This document shows, one piece after another, positions 1 to 12,486 of a DNA stretch of 64,000 nt. The first letter of the stretch is position 1. Every line of letters begins with the position of its first letter. The notes beneath the pieces are model-generated. The model made no database searches. It was not told the DNA's origin and saw nothing but the letters and a program-made list of their open reading frames with translations. This DNA is from Lepeophtheirus salmonis (taxonomy: Eukaryota; Arthropoda; Copepoda; Siphonostomatoida; Caligidae). A program made the position numbers and the translations under genes. The stretch lies in NCBI RefSeq assembly GCF_016086655.4, contig NC_052132.2, positions 14,882,805 to 14,946,804 of the forward strand, written 5' to 3'.

Positions 1-1754
1 ATGAAAAACATTATATTTATTATGTATCCTTCTTATTATTGAGGTTAAGTTATTAAAAGTTGAACCAACTTAAAAAAAATATTAAGTTGACTGGCATCTT
101 AAAAACGTATAAATATTAACTCAGAATTTGACTAGAATTCAAAATAGAGATAATTAATATTAAGAATATTAAAATATCGTAAATTTTAGTGTTGTTACTG
201 ATAAATATATTTCAAATGGACTGTTTAAAAAGTATTTCCGTGTTTTTTAAAGAAAGTTAAAGTTTATGTTCATTGTAATGCCTTGGAGTATTTTTGCCCA
301 AATTTTTTTGGGGCTACCGTAGATAACATCAGAGAGTCCATGCTGAGCTTGACAATTCATTTTCCTACCCTTTACCATTTCCACAGACAAAGGTCTGGCA
401 AAGAACAAGGCCAAAAGTGTCAAGTTCTTCTGCAATAATTCTGACTTAGTTAAGGAAATTTGTACATGCAATACCCTTAATTTAATAACGTTAATGAAAT
501 CAATGGACCGGGAGACGATGTGGAAGATTAAATCCTAACTTATCTCCCCACCTAAAAGCACTGACACACGATTTTTAATCATCTTTTTTGCTTCAGTCTC
601 AGTTGTCCTTGGTCCGATTAATAAGTTTATTTTACAATAATTGTTTGTTTTTATTGCTCTACTTTTCATCGTATAAAAAACTATCAACAAAATATTTAGT
701 TAGTCAATAAAACCCTTCAACAATATTATTCATAATTCGCTGGGACATACTATTTCTATATATATATATATATGTGTGTGTTTTCATGTTATATTTTGGC
801 CCACAATTCACCTAATTGTGTACAACTTGAAACCAGTACGTACAATGTATTCCATAATTTTTTGCGTGAAAAAAAACACCAAAATAGACGGAAGTTAGAG
901 TTATAAACAATGGATCAATAACATTACAGTATTTCAAATAAGTATATAATAATATTAAAATATGCATGAAAATCTTTTGGAAACACAAATTCCATTCAAA
1001 AATGAAATTAAAATTTTGGTATCTGTACATATCTAAAATAAATATGTTTGAAATTATTTTAAAGAGTGCAAAATTATTTCATTCATTATATATTTGGGTA
1101 GGATTGGCTGATTTACATGTTGTGATTCAAATATTTTATATACCATGCTATACATATAATAATAATTATATCAGCTGTTACGTTTTTAAAGTACACAGAT
1201 AATAAATATGACACTCCAAAAAAAAAAAAAATCAATTTATATTGTTGGAAGGCGTGGTTAGGATTTTGGTAACTAGCTAAACATTACAGATTTATGTATA
1301 CTTCTTTGTTTGTCACAGAACCAGTTTGTGTACCTACATATATAGTGTATATATAACAACCCGATATTTATAGAAGCACTTAATTCTAAGAATAAACTTA
1401 TTTCCTTACTAAGTTATTATATCTTTGTAGTTCATTTCATGTACGAGTGTTTTTTATTGGAATCTGAGTCTACTGTTGCCTCGTTTATTAATTAATTGAA
1501 AAATAATAATATAACAACAATCTTTTCCATGTCTTTACAAACTTTATATGATGAATCATGTTTTTAAAAGAGCACAATAAAACATAATAAATGTTTTCAA
1601 TCCCAAACAATAGTATATAATTCTAATGTTATAAGTGATATAAAATTAATCTAAAAGGGCTTCTTCATTTCTAATATAATTGTTTTATATATCTACAGTG
1701 CGTGTAAGAATATCATACCGTTTTTGATAAAAATATCAAACTTAATCGTGAAAA
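1..1754. other. No gene recognised; AT-rich DNA with a TA/TG microsatellite
   Basis: I see no coding similarity here on either strand. Open frames are short and of low-complexity composition. A simple repeat of TA units followed by GT units lies at about 757-781. The minus-strand frame at 247-471 has slightly higher GC, but I could not assign it to any family. Confidence 0.5.
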
Positions 1755-1759
1755 CCCTG

Positions 1760-2175
1760 AATATAGTAGTAGCAATCGCCATGACTTCTAGTTTGGGCCT
1801 GAATGCCTTGCACACCTTAATAACTTAGTCATTGAACATATCATCCTACTCTTTTTCAAATTAGGTCTTCAGGGAAGTAACATTGCGGTAGGTGCCTTGC
1901 TCTCTAAGAAACCACACATTGTATAGTCCAGGGGCGAGTGAAGAGGGGGTCACAAGTTTGGTGGCCAGAAATCGGTGATGTTTTCCTTGCACCTAGATTG
2001 AGATGTGATGGACTGGTGCTGAGTATAGTTGCCAACAGTAATCCCCTTCAGAGTGTTTGTTATACAACCAGGACTTGACAACCTCTTTCCTCACCTTTTG
2101 TCACTCCCGGGCTTCAATTTCAAAGACTACAACGGTCAAAAAGTCTTTATTGACAACTTTGTTGATCTCTTCACT
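1760..2175 (-). pseudogene. maT/mariner-type transposase remnant, catalytic core to C-terminus
   Basis: Read on the minus strand, this GC-richer patch (about 42%) gives the second half of a mariner-superfamily transposase. In order it shows a segment like the usual V-V-K-P-W block, then W-Q-L-Y-S-A-P-V-H-H where the family has Q-D-S-A-P-A-H, then S-S-L-A-P-G-L-Y-N-V-W for S-P-D-L-N-P-x-D-x-x-W, and finally V-C-K-A-F-R-P-K-L-E near the C-terminus. Both recognisable catalytic aspartates are replaced (by Y and G), and stops interrupt the frame, so it cannot encode an active enzyme. No N-terminal half and no TIR was found. The family is clear from motif order; the subfamily is not. Confidence 0.6.
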
Positions 2176-3473
2176 TTCTTTCTTCTTTGAGATTATAGAA
2201 GAGACTGTGACATATTTCCAAGAAAAGTTCTAAAACCCTTTCAACTTTTAAAACAAATTGTGATAACCAATCTAAATATAATGGTATAGTAACATTATTT
2301 CAAGTGTCTCTCCGTCCCCTATTTGTCTACTTATACGTTTACTTCTACATGTAGCCTTAATAGATAGATTCTAAGGTCCACTATTATCAACTATCGGTAG
2401 TACCCATTATTGCTTAGAGTAATTATGCATCGTCGAACAGACAAACTTTGCCTCAAAAATATAGAGGATAGTGTGGTTCACCGTTTTCTATGAGCACACT
2501 CACACAGAGCTACTCAATACGAAGATGTTCTCTCCTCAAGAACAAAATAATAATAGTATCACCTTGAGAAAAAAAAAATATGTGAGTGCTTAAAACTCTT
2601 GAGCACTACTGACTGAGCCTAAACTCCACACGCTCTGTGTTACGGGCAAAAACCCTGTGATATTTTATTACTATGATTACATTTTTATTTAATAGATAGA
2701 AAATATGTATGATATACATCAACTGTACTATATATAGAACATTCTGTATACATGCTCGATGCTACATGCAAATAGCTGCAAATTTTAATTTATTTCCCCC
2801 CCATTATTATTTCTTAAATCAAAAATGACTGTTTTCATTACAACAATATTCATGCATATGGCAAAACTTTGTTTTATTAATAAAGGTAGATAAAGGATTG
2901 AAAAAAAAGAAGTTTTGCATTGGGGAAAATTTTATAATATACAAATTCATAGTTTAATGGGATAATGGTCCTTGGATTTTCTTTGTTGGAGAGCATCTCT
3001 GTCTCAATTTTGAGGGAAAATAATAAATGGGAAGATAATGCTATTAAAATTCATCAGTATTGCTGATTCAGGCCTCCTACTAAAAATCCCTACATTTCCG
3101 TAAGCATACATTACATCATAAATGTGTTTGTTTATTGATGACGTAGGTAACAAAAAAGCTCAAATATTTAAATTACGCCCACACATATATAAAAAGAAAC
3201 TCAAATAAGTAATAACTAATATTTTTATATCCGAATATTTAAATCATATTGTTAAATATCGCGGAATTCTATGTGAATAGAAGACTTCCTTTCTGGAAAA
3301 AAGAAAAAAATACACTCCTTAATGAGAATGACTGCTATATTTTGGTTATGAAACTGATTTTACGAATCTCTCCAGATACCTTTATTCTTTCCTCCAGGAC
3401 GAATATTCCAAAAGTTTCTGGTTAAGAGTTATTCTTAGACAACAAAGTACCTTCTGATTACACTATCCATCAA
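2176..3473. other. No gene recognised; repeat scrap near 2.5 kb
   Basis: Noncoding AT-rich DNA. The block near 2510-2535 (TACTCAATAC, then AGATGTTCTCTCCT) recurs at 34,555-34,585 and, reverse-complemented, at 37,840-37,865. It is therefore a dispersed repeat fragment. Nothing else recognisable. Confidence 0.4.
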
Positions 3474-4346
3474 AATCACACTTTTTTTATGGACAAGAAC
3501 AGCGTATGCTTAACTTAGCACAATTTTATCCCCTGATTTATTTTTAAATTTTTGCTATTTTTAAGGTTCAAAGCATGTTTAAGCCCTCATTGTTGAAGAT
3601 AGGGATAAAATATAATAATATTTTTTTAAACCGAATGTTCAGAAATTTTAAAACCATTTTTAAAATCTCTGCATCATACTTTTAATTCTAGTTATCTTTG
3701 TTTAAAGTGGAAAATAGGTGGCTTTTTTTCAAAGGCTCATAGCTTCAAGGCGAATTGATACAAAAAGTTTAAAAGAATTACATTTCATAACTGAAAGTAT
3801 TAACTTTAATTTTTAAAAAAGAACCTCTCCAAAAGCACTCTCTATCGTTGTCATTTTATGATAGGGCAACGACAATATTTCAAGGATAAAACTCATTTTT
3901 GAAATGATCTCATAATATAAGTTGATAAGTATTTGTATGTCCCCACTACCAGAGATAGAAACAAAGAGAGAGAGAAGAAATGAGATAGAAACAAAGAAGA
4001 AGAAATGAGATAGAAACAAAGAGAGAGAAAAAGAAAAAGGAGAAAAAGGAAAGACATATTATACAATTTGTTGTAACATTAATCCTCATGTCTCAAACTA
4101 TATAAATAAATTATATCAAGCTTCATGGATACAAGAGGACTCATTGCAATCCCATAGTGAGTAAGGGATTCCAAAAAAACGGGCATTCAAGGGAGTCCTC
4201 GTATCAAATCCATTTTCTTTTTCTTTATTTTCTGAAGGCCACGAGGCTATGAGAGAAAAAATAAGGCCATATTTGGAATCAAAGGATCAAAATCTATTAA
4301 ATAGAGCATATACTGTTTTGCACCATTTTTGCTGTTGGACAGTGTT
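3474..4346 (+). mobile_element. Nonautonomous long-TIR DNA element, copy A
   Basis: This stretch aligns end to end with the reverse complement of 31,269-31,940, about 90% identical in the best block (3700-3790 against 31,540-31,650). Within each copy the two ends are inverted repeats. The right end contains GAGCATATACTG, TTTGATCC read inward, and outward GCTGTTGGACAGTG; the left end has a decayed version (GTATGCTTAACTTAGCAC). TIRs of about 60-70 bp with no coding sequence suggest a MITE-like nonautonomous transposon. Copy A is longer because of an internal purine-rich tandem expansion. Superfamily unknown. Confidence 0.6.
3952..4035 (+). repeat. Purine-rich tandem repeat, three units
   Basis: Three units begin with GAGATAGAAACAAAGA at 3952, 3982 and 4007, each ending in GA-rich sequence. 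They sit inside long-TIR copy A; copy B has only a single GAGAGAGAAAAAGG stretch at the matching place, so the array expanded in copy A alone. Confidence 0.7.
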
Positions 4347-5329
4347 CTTCAAGGGTTTGCTCACTCCTTTTTCAGGATGGTGATTTGTCTCTGAGAGTAT
4401 TGAATAACGAAGGGATTTCGAAAATACAAAATATAGCCACAGGGGATGGGGAACAAACCTAAAAAACGTTATTTGGTGGCAGTTGCTTTTCATAGCAAAT
4501 CTTCCAAACATATCTCAATTCAGGTACGATTCTAAAGCCACTACATCTGCTAGGATATCAAGTAAAAATGAAGCATAATTCAAACAGAGCAAGCGTTTGT
4601 CGGAGCGGACTGTATCATTGATTTGAATAACTGTTGCTCAAATTGTCAATTAAGCGCCTCCATGTAACATCCATTCAAAAATAAAATTGAAATCTTCCAA
4701 ACTAAATATCTTATCCCTAAATTCATTAGGTTTTTAATGTTAAAAAGAATCTGTTTTTCATATCATAAGAACTTCTAAGTAAGCCTCATTCTTATCCATG
4801 ACATTATAACAAAAACAAAACACGAAAATTTACCAAGAAGATATTTTCACAACTAATAAAAATTATATATATCATGGAAGAGTAGATTAAAGAAGCTTCT
4901 TTTACAGATAATTCCATTGTGTTCGTCATTTCTGGCCATGTAGGCAAATCATTGTTCTCGAGACTAAATTGTCACTTCCGATAAATACAACTTGTGGCTT
5001 CAAAAAATTTCACATCAACTTAATTTTTTGTAAAATAAATCAAAAACTAAACTACATAACGAAATAAATGATAGAGTTCGTTTGACTAACTTAATCTACT
5101 TTTTTTTAAAAGTTGTTTAAATATACCTAATCTATAGCTAAGCTACTTTAATTAACTAGTAAGAACGAATCAGCAGGGATGTAAAGGAGGGAGCTTAATT
5201 GTTACGTTGTCTCAGGAGTCAATGGATGGATGTTCTGTCAAGTGTTAAAGTAGTTTTTCCACACTAAGAGATAATTGTCATATAATAACTTTTAATGATT
5301 ATTATTAAAAACTGTTGAGGTAGGAGATA
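4347..5329. other. No gene recognised
   Basis: AT-rich sequence with no coding similarity, RNA gene or convincing repeat relation seen by eye. Confidence 0.4.
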
Positions 5330-6210
5330 GTCCCTATATTGGAAATACAAATGGCTCTAGAGTGACGAATGTATTCATTCTTAAGACAGGTTAGAAGTCA
5401 CTATCACAATCCTTGATGTTAATTTTGATCTTCATAAATAATGAAGAAGATGATATCCAAAGATTGAGCCATGATATTTTCTTCCAAAAGGACAAGAATA
5501 TACAATTAAAAAGTAATGAATTCATTAGAACAATGAGTGGATGCACATAACTATATTTTAATATACCGAAGAAAAAATCCTTCTCCATCAGGGATAAACT
5601 AGACCTACCGAGTAACTCAATTCAAACTCTTCCTTTGAATATGACTTATATTTACATTAAATGTTCATCCATCTAAATGAAACCACTTGATACCACTTAT
5701 CAGTGTGTTAGAGATGAGTAATTTGTTTGTTATGTATATTAAGGACACACCAGGGATCCTTCAAAAGAGTAAAATACGAAATAAAGGTGAATTTAGGATT
5801 AATATATTCAGGATTTTCAATTATCGCTTCTATTATTCTTGCTCTATATAGAAATACATAAGTATAAAAGGATTTCATAAAAAACTTGAGCCACGGAATT
5901 AATTTTAAAGTGAGGATCTATAAGATTGGAAGTCACTATATCAGGAATTTATATTAAAATGTATCACTACAATGAACGATCCACCTGTTAAAGGAGATAC
6001 GAGACAAAGATCTTGCTCCAAATGGTCCAGATCCCTGAACATCAAGGCGTATTCCTGGGATATCAAAATGAGAAATTAATTGAAACAATGGGTGGATAAA
6101 GATCCATTATACAAATGCTCTGTCGAACATATCCATATAAATCACCAATAAACCAGAACTACAGAGCCACTTAATTCAAACCCATCGGTTTCATAGTTAT
6201 GTTATGAATT
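5330..6210 (+). repeat. Degenerate direct duplication, about 540-bp offset
   Basis: Several blocks recur in the same order about 535-545 bp apart: GAAGTCACTAT at 5394 and 5931, GAACAATGAGTGGAT at 5528 against GAAACAATGGGTGGAT at 6083, and a CTCAATTCAAACTC / CTTAATTCAAACCC pair at about 5617 and 6169. Intervening sequence is poorly conserved, so this is an old duplication or two copies of one unknown repeat. Confidence 0.35.
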
Positions 6211-6539
6211 ATGAAGTATTTTTACCCTACGAGGTTCCGTGGGGATTCACATTCGTAGTTATTAAAGAAAAAGTAAAGATAAAATATCCCAACGTAAGGA
6301 TAAGCGCCTGGAATTATTTTCCTTCAATAATATAATTTATCCCTAGGACAGATTAAATTTTAACAAGTGGCACCACTGTGCTGATTTTACTAGCACGAAA
6401 ATTGCAATTATTTGAAGTTAAGTATCGGTCTGTAATAATTTAGTCCTGCATATAAGTCCTTAAAACTTATAAACTTTGGTCCTTGAAGACTTCCTTCAAC
6501 TCCATTTCTTTTTCATTTTTAAATAGCTCTATGTCTAAC

Positions 6540-7090
6540 AGTCCGAAGAATGGACGGTCTTATGGACCGCTCCTAAGACTAGGCCGGAATTAACCGAAAA
6601 AAAGAATAGTATTCACACAGAATATTGCTCAAAATAAGGCTAAATTAAAGTTTGTCGTATCACAAATTGATAGTTAGGCTGTTAGTTGTAAAGTTGATAT
6701 CCGGAGCAGTAAACTTGAAAACTATGGCATTAATATTTAACTCACTTTCAAAATGCATTAATTTTGATAGTACGAGTTCCAATATATCAGCAAGGGTTGT
6801 CTGTCGCAAATATATTAAGGAGTATTGTGAAAGCGCAATATTAAGGTGTGTGTGGTGAAATATATTAGCAAAGATGATTTATTTAGAAAGTTGATACCTA
6901 TTGCTGTATGTGATAATAAAATGGTAGCTGAGGAGAGGAAGGATCTCGCAATAACTACCCATGATAAACCAAGACAAACTGTCCGGATTGGAAGGTTTGA
7001 GTTTTGTGCTATGACCTTGACCAGTCAGAGACCTAGGGTCGAAGATTTTGGGTATACATTTAGTAATATTGATTTACTTTGATTACAAGG
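6540..7090 (+). other. Coding-like patch, frame broken, family not recognised
   Basis: From about 6650 an open frame (60-plus residues, Ser/Ile/Lys/Cys-rich) runs to a TGA at 6856. A second frame starting at 6846 continues with K-D-D-L-F-R-K-L-I-P and later R-Q-T-V-R-I-G-R-F-E-F-C to 7082. The handover between frames looks like one frameshift in a decayed gene. I do not recognise the protein and it has no clear domain. The segment 6545-6600 (GGACGGTCTTATGGACC and neighbours) resembles, in reverse complement, sequence near 28,690-28,740, so at least the left edge is repeat. Confidence 0.25.
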
Positions 7091-7164
7091 AAAGTGGCTT
7101 AATGGTACCTCCGTGTACTGAGTATAAACTTTGGGATAATAAAAGTTAGAAAATTTCTGTATGA

Positions 7165-7440
7165 ATGTTCCTACTCAAAAAGTAAAATCAAGCGGTTTCA
7201 AGTCAGGGAAGAAGAACTTTTTGGTTACATCCACTCCCAGTTTTGTGTCTATGGGCTTCCTTTTCATTTTCAATGCTGGCAAGCTACTGTTTGATAAAGT
7301 AGAATGCGTTTTTGAAGACCTTGAGCCGGTCAGAAATATCTGTGGGAGTAATCCCCACCCGGAGAAGTGCAGATATCTTGATTCAAACGTCTTTTTTGGA
7401 ATTCATTTTTACCATGAAAGTGGCGTGTGTGATGTAAAAA
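7165..7440 (-). pseudogene. Transposase N-terminal fragment (HTH) of a maT/Tc-type element
   Basis: On the minus strand a frame reads L-L-R-V-G-I-T-P-T-D-I-S-D-R-L-K-V-F, the usual first helix-turn-helix of copepod/insect maT-like transposases (leucine-rich start, then G-x-T-P-x-x-I-S-x-x-L-x-V). It is followed by a degraded T-G-S-G-C-N-Q-K segment matching the G-S-G-R-x-x-K linker. Stops and a shift occur soon after and the catalytic domain is missing. The plus-strand frame over the same bases is the longer open frame but shows no family motif, so the minus reading is preferred. Confidence 0.45.
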
Positions 7441-8164
7441 TTTTTACATAAACTGAGCAATTTCAAGCTTTGAAGTTGGTTTGGACAACTTTGAGTATTA
7501 AGATTTAATCAGAGTGTCCTAATTTCGATCAGGTGGTCATTATATTTTGGCTCTTTATTGTACATGTTGAATACTTAATACTTTTTAAAATACTTTTAGT
7601 TTTATTTTCGTAAATGTAGTGGCACGTATAGTTAGTGTCACATTTAGTCAAGAAACAAATGGATTGAAACTACTTAAAAATTGTTTATTGTTGTCAATAC
7701 TCAATGAACCATATAAATCTTTTATTTTTTTATACAGGGAAAAATGCAAATTATTTTAAAAGATATGTAATATATTTCCTGTTAAACTATATTATCGATA
7801 TAAAATATTTTACAAGATTTACTTCATGATTTAATAGCTGTGTTCTATCCACAGGAAATAATAACAAATTTGCTCTGTTTATTGCATTAAAAGAGAAGCA
7901 CCTTCCAACCTAACGCAGGATTCATAAGTCAATGTGCCCCATATCTATGTATAGCTAATTAAATAGCTGCATTCAACTTCACATCTACGAACATTTGTAC
8001 AAATCACTGTATAGAAATAACTCATGATAAAAATCATATGCTTTTTTGGCTGCACCGTTTTGTTTTTGTTTTAGTTTGTATTGAATTTTCTTGTCATCCG
8101 CTTATTAACTCCTAAGTAGTGATCTTATATTCCTGCAAAATTTCATTATATTCCGAACCTGATT

Positions 8165-8300
8165 GAACATCTTGTGTGCTCATAAAAGACAAAAAGTAAC
8201 CCATTTTTTCACTAGAGTTGTAATTGTATGTCCTTGCTGGACTCAGAGTAGAATTGGGGATAAACTTTGGAGTAATTCTTACCAACCTCATTGTTTATTT
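8165..8300 (+). repeat. Dispersed repeat W, copy 1
   Basis: TTGTGTGCTCATAAAAGACA followed about 65 bases later by CTCAGAGTAGAATT and GGAGTAATT matches 37,869-37,985 block for block. Noncoding repeat of unknown class. The flanking 7441-8164 and 8301-8954 hold nothing I can name. Confidence 0.5.
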
Positions 8301-8954
8301 CCTTACCCACCCCCCACTCCCCCTCCAACCATTTCAGATCTGATTGTAGCTGATTTTATGAAACATCGTAAGATATAAACATTCTTCAAATTGTCTGGTT
8401 TTGTTTTTTTTTAACATGCCTAAATTACACGCCATGTTCATCAAGTGAACTAATAATTTTTTTTTCCTACCACCCTGTACATATGGATGTGTGCTCAATA
8501 ATATAGAAACTAATGTCTATAAAATGGAGGTTATCTAATCAAGATGGACATTTATTTAATTAACTCGTATAATTAATAAAAACCTTTCAATATAGCAACA
8601 TACTAATTTATTTCTATTCAATCAGTACCAGGAAATACAAAATTAGTTTTAATTATTTGATTGATTTCGATTGTAATGGGATTATCATTTTATAATAATA
8701 TATTACTCTGAATTTAATTTCAATTAATATCTTTTTTTTTTCAGAAAGAAGAGAAAATCATTTTCTAGTTCCTTGTAATAAAATCGTTGAATGAAAATTA
8801 TATTAATCCTATACAAACAAAGTTGTTCATAAGTTTGTTAAATATTATTTTACATCTTAATTATTCCTAGACAAAATTATATTTAGCTAGCAGTTACATT
8901 TGTAAGTTGTTAGAGTATACATTAAAGTTTACTTTTTTTAAATTATCTATTAAA

Positions 8955-9195
8955 TATAATTACTGCTCCTTTAGCCTTTGTGAGTTTCTGACCGTACCAT
9001 GGCTCTAATTATTTCATCATCAAGTATTTCCAGGCCAACCAATGTATTGATGTCTGCTAAATTTTGATTTCTGATGCCAGATGTGATGTCGATTCTTGAA
9101 GACTTTAGAGATATTTTAAATCGTACCTTTTCAATGTTCCTCCGGATCTTTTCAGACCTTCTACGGCCACCTTTTGGCTTGTTATCTCATATATT
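8955..9195 (-). other. Coding-like minus-strand patch, unassigned
   Basis: A minus-strand frame gives about 70 residues with a basic start (K-P-K-G-G-R-R-R-S-E-K-I-R-R-N-I) followed by a Ser/Leu/Asp-rich stretch, ending at a stop in S-E-T-H-K-G. GC is higher than the surroundings. It may be the end of a mobile-element ORF, but I do not recognise it. The region 9196-9816 includes one GC-rich island (about 9590-9640) with no assignment. Confidence 0.25.
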
Positions 9196-9816
9196 AGTCT
9201 TAAAATTTTCAAGATAGTATATTCAATTGTACCAAAGTTTATTGAGCCACCTTGCCCCCGTGCATTTGCAATTGCATCTTTCCTTCATTGTAAGGAGCTT
9301 CAGCCCCCCTCCTTAATTGTTGCATAATGAGGAATGTGGGATCTTTTTCTTAACTATTTTTAATGTTTTTTGTTGGGGTTGATGCTTGGTTGAGTTCAAG
9401 CAAATCAGATTGTAGATTGATGGATTAAGTGGTGAAAATTTTTTGCTTCAATTATGCAACCTTTAAAACTTAAGAATACCTGTATCTAAATATTTTTAGA
9501 CTTTGGTATGTCCTATAAACTCTATAGGGGCTAAATGGATTGAGCTGATTTTTAGAATGTAAGTTTTTTACAAGACTCTGTTAAACATGGGCCCCTGGCC
9601 CAAACGCTTCGGCGTGTTGGGGCGTCAAAAATACTTCTATTTTTATTTTCAATATTGGGTACGCACTTTCTGCAAAACTTATCTAACACAAAAAAAAGCA
9701 ATACACCCTTCCCTGAAATTATGCCTAGTTTTAAAAATTAGTTCACTAGGTCGTAATAAGATTTTTTTTTACTATTGAGACAGGGATTCAAGTCAAAATA
9801 GAAGGAAACTAAGGAT

Positions 9817-10030
9817 TTTAATGTTCCTTTAATTGGGTAGATGGAGTTGTACTGATTAAGTATATGTAAACATTGTAGTATTAAAATTACTGCATCTAAC
9901 CTAGGAATCTTTTGGTGAAATCCAGATCCATTATGTATATTTATTTCTCTAGGAATCACCGGGGCGCGAATGTACACACATCAAGTTCAAAAGCATAACT
10001 CTAGAACGTGCTGTCCATGAGCCATGGTGC
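9817..10030 (-). mobile_element. tRNA-derived SINE, copy 1
   Basis: In reverse complement the head carries an A-box-like GGCTCATGGACAGCAC (10,008-10,023) and a B-box-like ACATTCGCGCCCC (9961-9973), about 40 bases apart, as in a tRNA promoter. The body then continues with GATTCCTAGGTTAGATGCAG and ends with CAATTAAAGGAACATTAAA. The same head-body-tail order is present at 45,842-46,060 and 56,848-57,053. Head features indicate pol III origin; the shared tail probably comes from a partner LINE (inference). Confidence 0.6.
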
Positions 10031-11004
10031 TTACATGATCTTATTAAAAAATAAAAGATTTTTTCCATAAGGTATTTTTTTTTTGGTCCAAAGTGTGAAG
10101 GCATCTATGATAACAACATTATTATATAAAATGTTATAATACCTCTATACAGACGATACACATATACCTTGGGTTGAAAAAAGTAATAATTAGATTTTTT
10201 TTAAATAGATTTAAAATATAAATGAATAAAAAGTTTTTCAAAGGAATGTCATAATAAACATACAAATGACAAGCAACGCCGTTGGCTTCAGCTGGTATTT
10301 AAAATATACTTTAATTATTAAGTTTTTATTATTCATTGAAATTTCAAATGACGTTTTGAGGTCAATTAAAATACCCGGTAGCTGAAGGGCATATATTTTT
10401 TAACTGAATTAATTGAATAAAAAGCAAATACTTTTATTTCCATTTATTATAAATAATGTTCCTTAAAACCATTATCCTCTCAATTTAAACCTTTATCATA
10501 TATCTATGTATATATTTTTTTATACAATATTAAGTTATAATGATTTAGTCAAATTTTACTGTAACATCAAATAAAAGTTATATTTTAATATAAAAACCTA
10601 AATACTCACTAAATTAACACTAGAATGACCAAGACATTATATTTGATAGTCAATGAAATATTGTAAGACACTTTTTGATTGTATTTGTTAATAAGTTCTA
10701 GAATTTTTATAATTCATTTTATTAGCCACAAAAATCAAAATTAATATTAGTAATCGTTTCGTTGATATAGTAAACACTACACAGAAATGGTATCATATTT
10801 GCTATCCAACCATTGCAAATAAACTTTTTGTTCCACAATTGTGTTTGAACACGCTCAAGCAAGTTCATGCATGTATGACCAACGCTATAAATGAATCGTT
10901 TAATTTCCTTGTATATATATATATAAACATAGATTTTTGGAACTGGCCATTCTGATTCCACCTGTTATTCTGCAAGAATGTCCAAGAAAAACATATAACC
11001 ATTG
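10031..11004. other. No gene recognised; AT-rich, short TA microsatellite
   Basis: Low-complexity AT-rich DNA with a TA run at about 10,912-10,926. It may include the decayed 5' end of the piggyBac element that follows, but no TTAA-flanked terminal repeat could be fixed. Confidence 0.4.
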
Positions 11005-12486
11005 AAGAAATAAGACATTACCTTGTGTCTACATCGTAGTCCGATTCACAAGGTATTGATTTTGAATTGGAACACGATGAAGAATATGTTTAACCACCTC
11101 AATCAAGTATTTCTGATTCTGACGACTTTTTTGAAGTTTCTTACAAGCGTTTCCGTATGTAATTTCGTTGAATACCAATATTATTTTTGGTAGATGATAT
11201 ATATATTTATTTACATCTAATTGGTATATTTAACATTTAAAAAAATGCTAGGATGTAATCAAGTGACTCAATTCCAGCCTTCTAAGAAACAAAAATCAAC
11301 CAAAATTATTAACAGACTCAATTAATGTTGGTAAGGTCTACATATTTTTTTTACAAACAAATAGAAAATGGAAAGAGTTCCGCCCTTTCTAGACAAGAAA
11401 AAAAAATCAAGTTCCATGATCATTTTCAAAACCTAACATAATTAAAAATAAAATATAATTAGCTTTTCAATTCTTAATAGATAATTGATCTTATTGTAAA
11501 GTTTAAATTAGTTAAGGGTCGTTCTAAACTTTCGAATTATGAATCAACATTGGACAAAGATCAAACAAGAAATACTAAAACTAATTGCTAGAATGTATGT
11601 GAGAGGAATTTTAGCCAAAGGTCAGACGACTAAACTCATTTGGTCAAAAAAAAAAAGAGTATCAATCTCTTCAGAATTCAATACCTCGTGACAGATATAA
11701 GGAATGATTGAGATTATTCTGTTTGAATATTCTTCCCACAAGATGAGAAATACTCTAAATTGAGAAGTTTAGCTGGATTTCAATTCTATGAGATCATTTC
11801 TTCCAAAAATTGAAGTCAGTCTTCAGGCCAGTTAAAAATATTAACATTAATGAGCAACTTTTCTCAACAAGAGTTTGGTATATATTTACTCAATATATGG
11901 CTATGAAGCTTGATAAATTTGTTACAAAATTTTGGTTAGCTATTTATGCATTGTCCAAATACTTGGTGATTTGATTTTCCTACTTGAAAAAAGAATTTCA
12001 AATACCACCTTTTAAATCTTTATCCTAATATACCGTAATGGATCTAATGTAACCGTATTTGGATAAAGTAAGCAATGTTACAACATATAATTTATTTACA
12101 AATGCAAAAAAAAACCACTTCAGAACAATAGAAATACCTCCTGAACTAACACCTACCGTACAATGCCTATACTCAAGCAAATTTTTGTAAATAGTGGCAA
12201 AAATTGACTTCTGATGAAGGAAAAAAGAACAAAAATATTTTAATTTTGAGCTCTGTTTACTAAAGTGTGAATGTTTCACATGAGTAAAGAAAAGTTACCA
12301 AAATCAATTCAGTATTATAATGAAACCAAGTATGGAATTGATACCCTAGATCAAATAGGAAGAATTTATTCCACCAAAATGTATTTTCACTCATGGCCGT
12401 TCCAAGTTTTTTGTAATATTTTGGATTTTTCTGTTATAAATGATCTTATCTTGTACAGAAAAGTGACTGGTAACGCATTACTTTAA
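11005..12486 (+). pseudogene. piggyBac-family transposase, decayed nearly full length
   Basis: Reading across frames on the plus strand gives piggyBac landmarks in order. First comes an acidic N-terminal segment (S-I-S-D-S-D-D-F-F-E, about 11,100-11,135). R-M-Y-V-R-G-I and L-I-W-S-K-K follow near 11,595-11,650. Then come N-E-Q-L-F-S-T-R (about 11,850) for the D-E-Q-L-F-P-T-K block, F-T-Q-Y-M-A-x-K-x-D-K-F with K-F-W-L-A-I, N-V-T-T-Y-N-L-F-T, and finally Y-N-E-T-K-Y-G-I-D-T-L-D-Q with a clean 71-codon frame to 12,486. D-E-Q has become N-E-Q, so the first catalytic aspartate appears lost, and stops and shifts are frequent. piggyBac enzymes excise and insert elements at TTAA; this copy is dead. 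No terminal repeats were identified. Confidence 0.8.

Noticed and set aside
247..471. Minus-strand open frame as a transposase C-terminus or host exon
   Set aside because: One block vaguely resembles the W-P-x-S-P-D-L pattern, but it is out of frame with the rest and no second motif supports it.
5391..5588. Short membrane-like frames throughout the window as small host genes
   Set aside because: In DNA this AT-rich, random frames of 60-80 codons are expected to be Phe/Ile/Leu/Tyr-rich. They lack start context, homology or conservation, so none was annotated on that basis alone.
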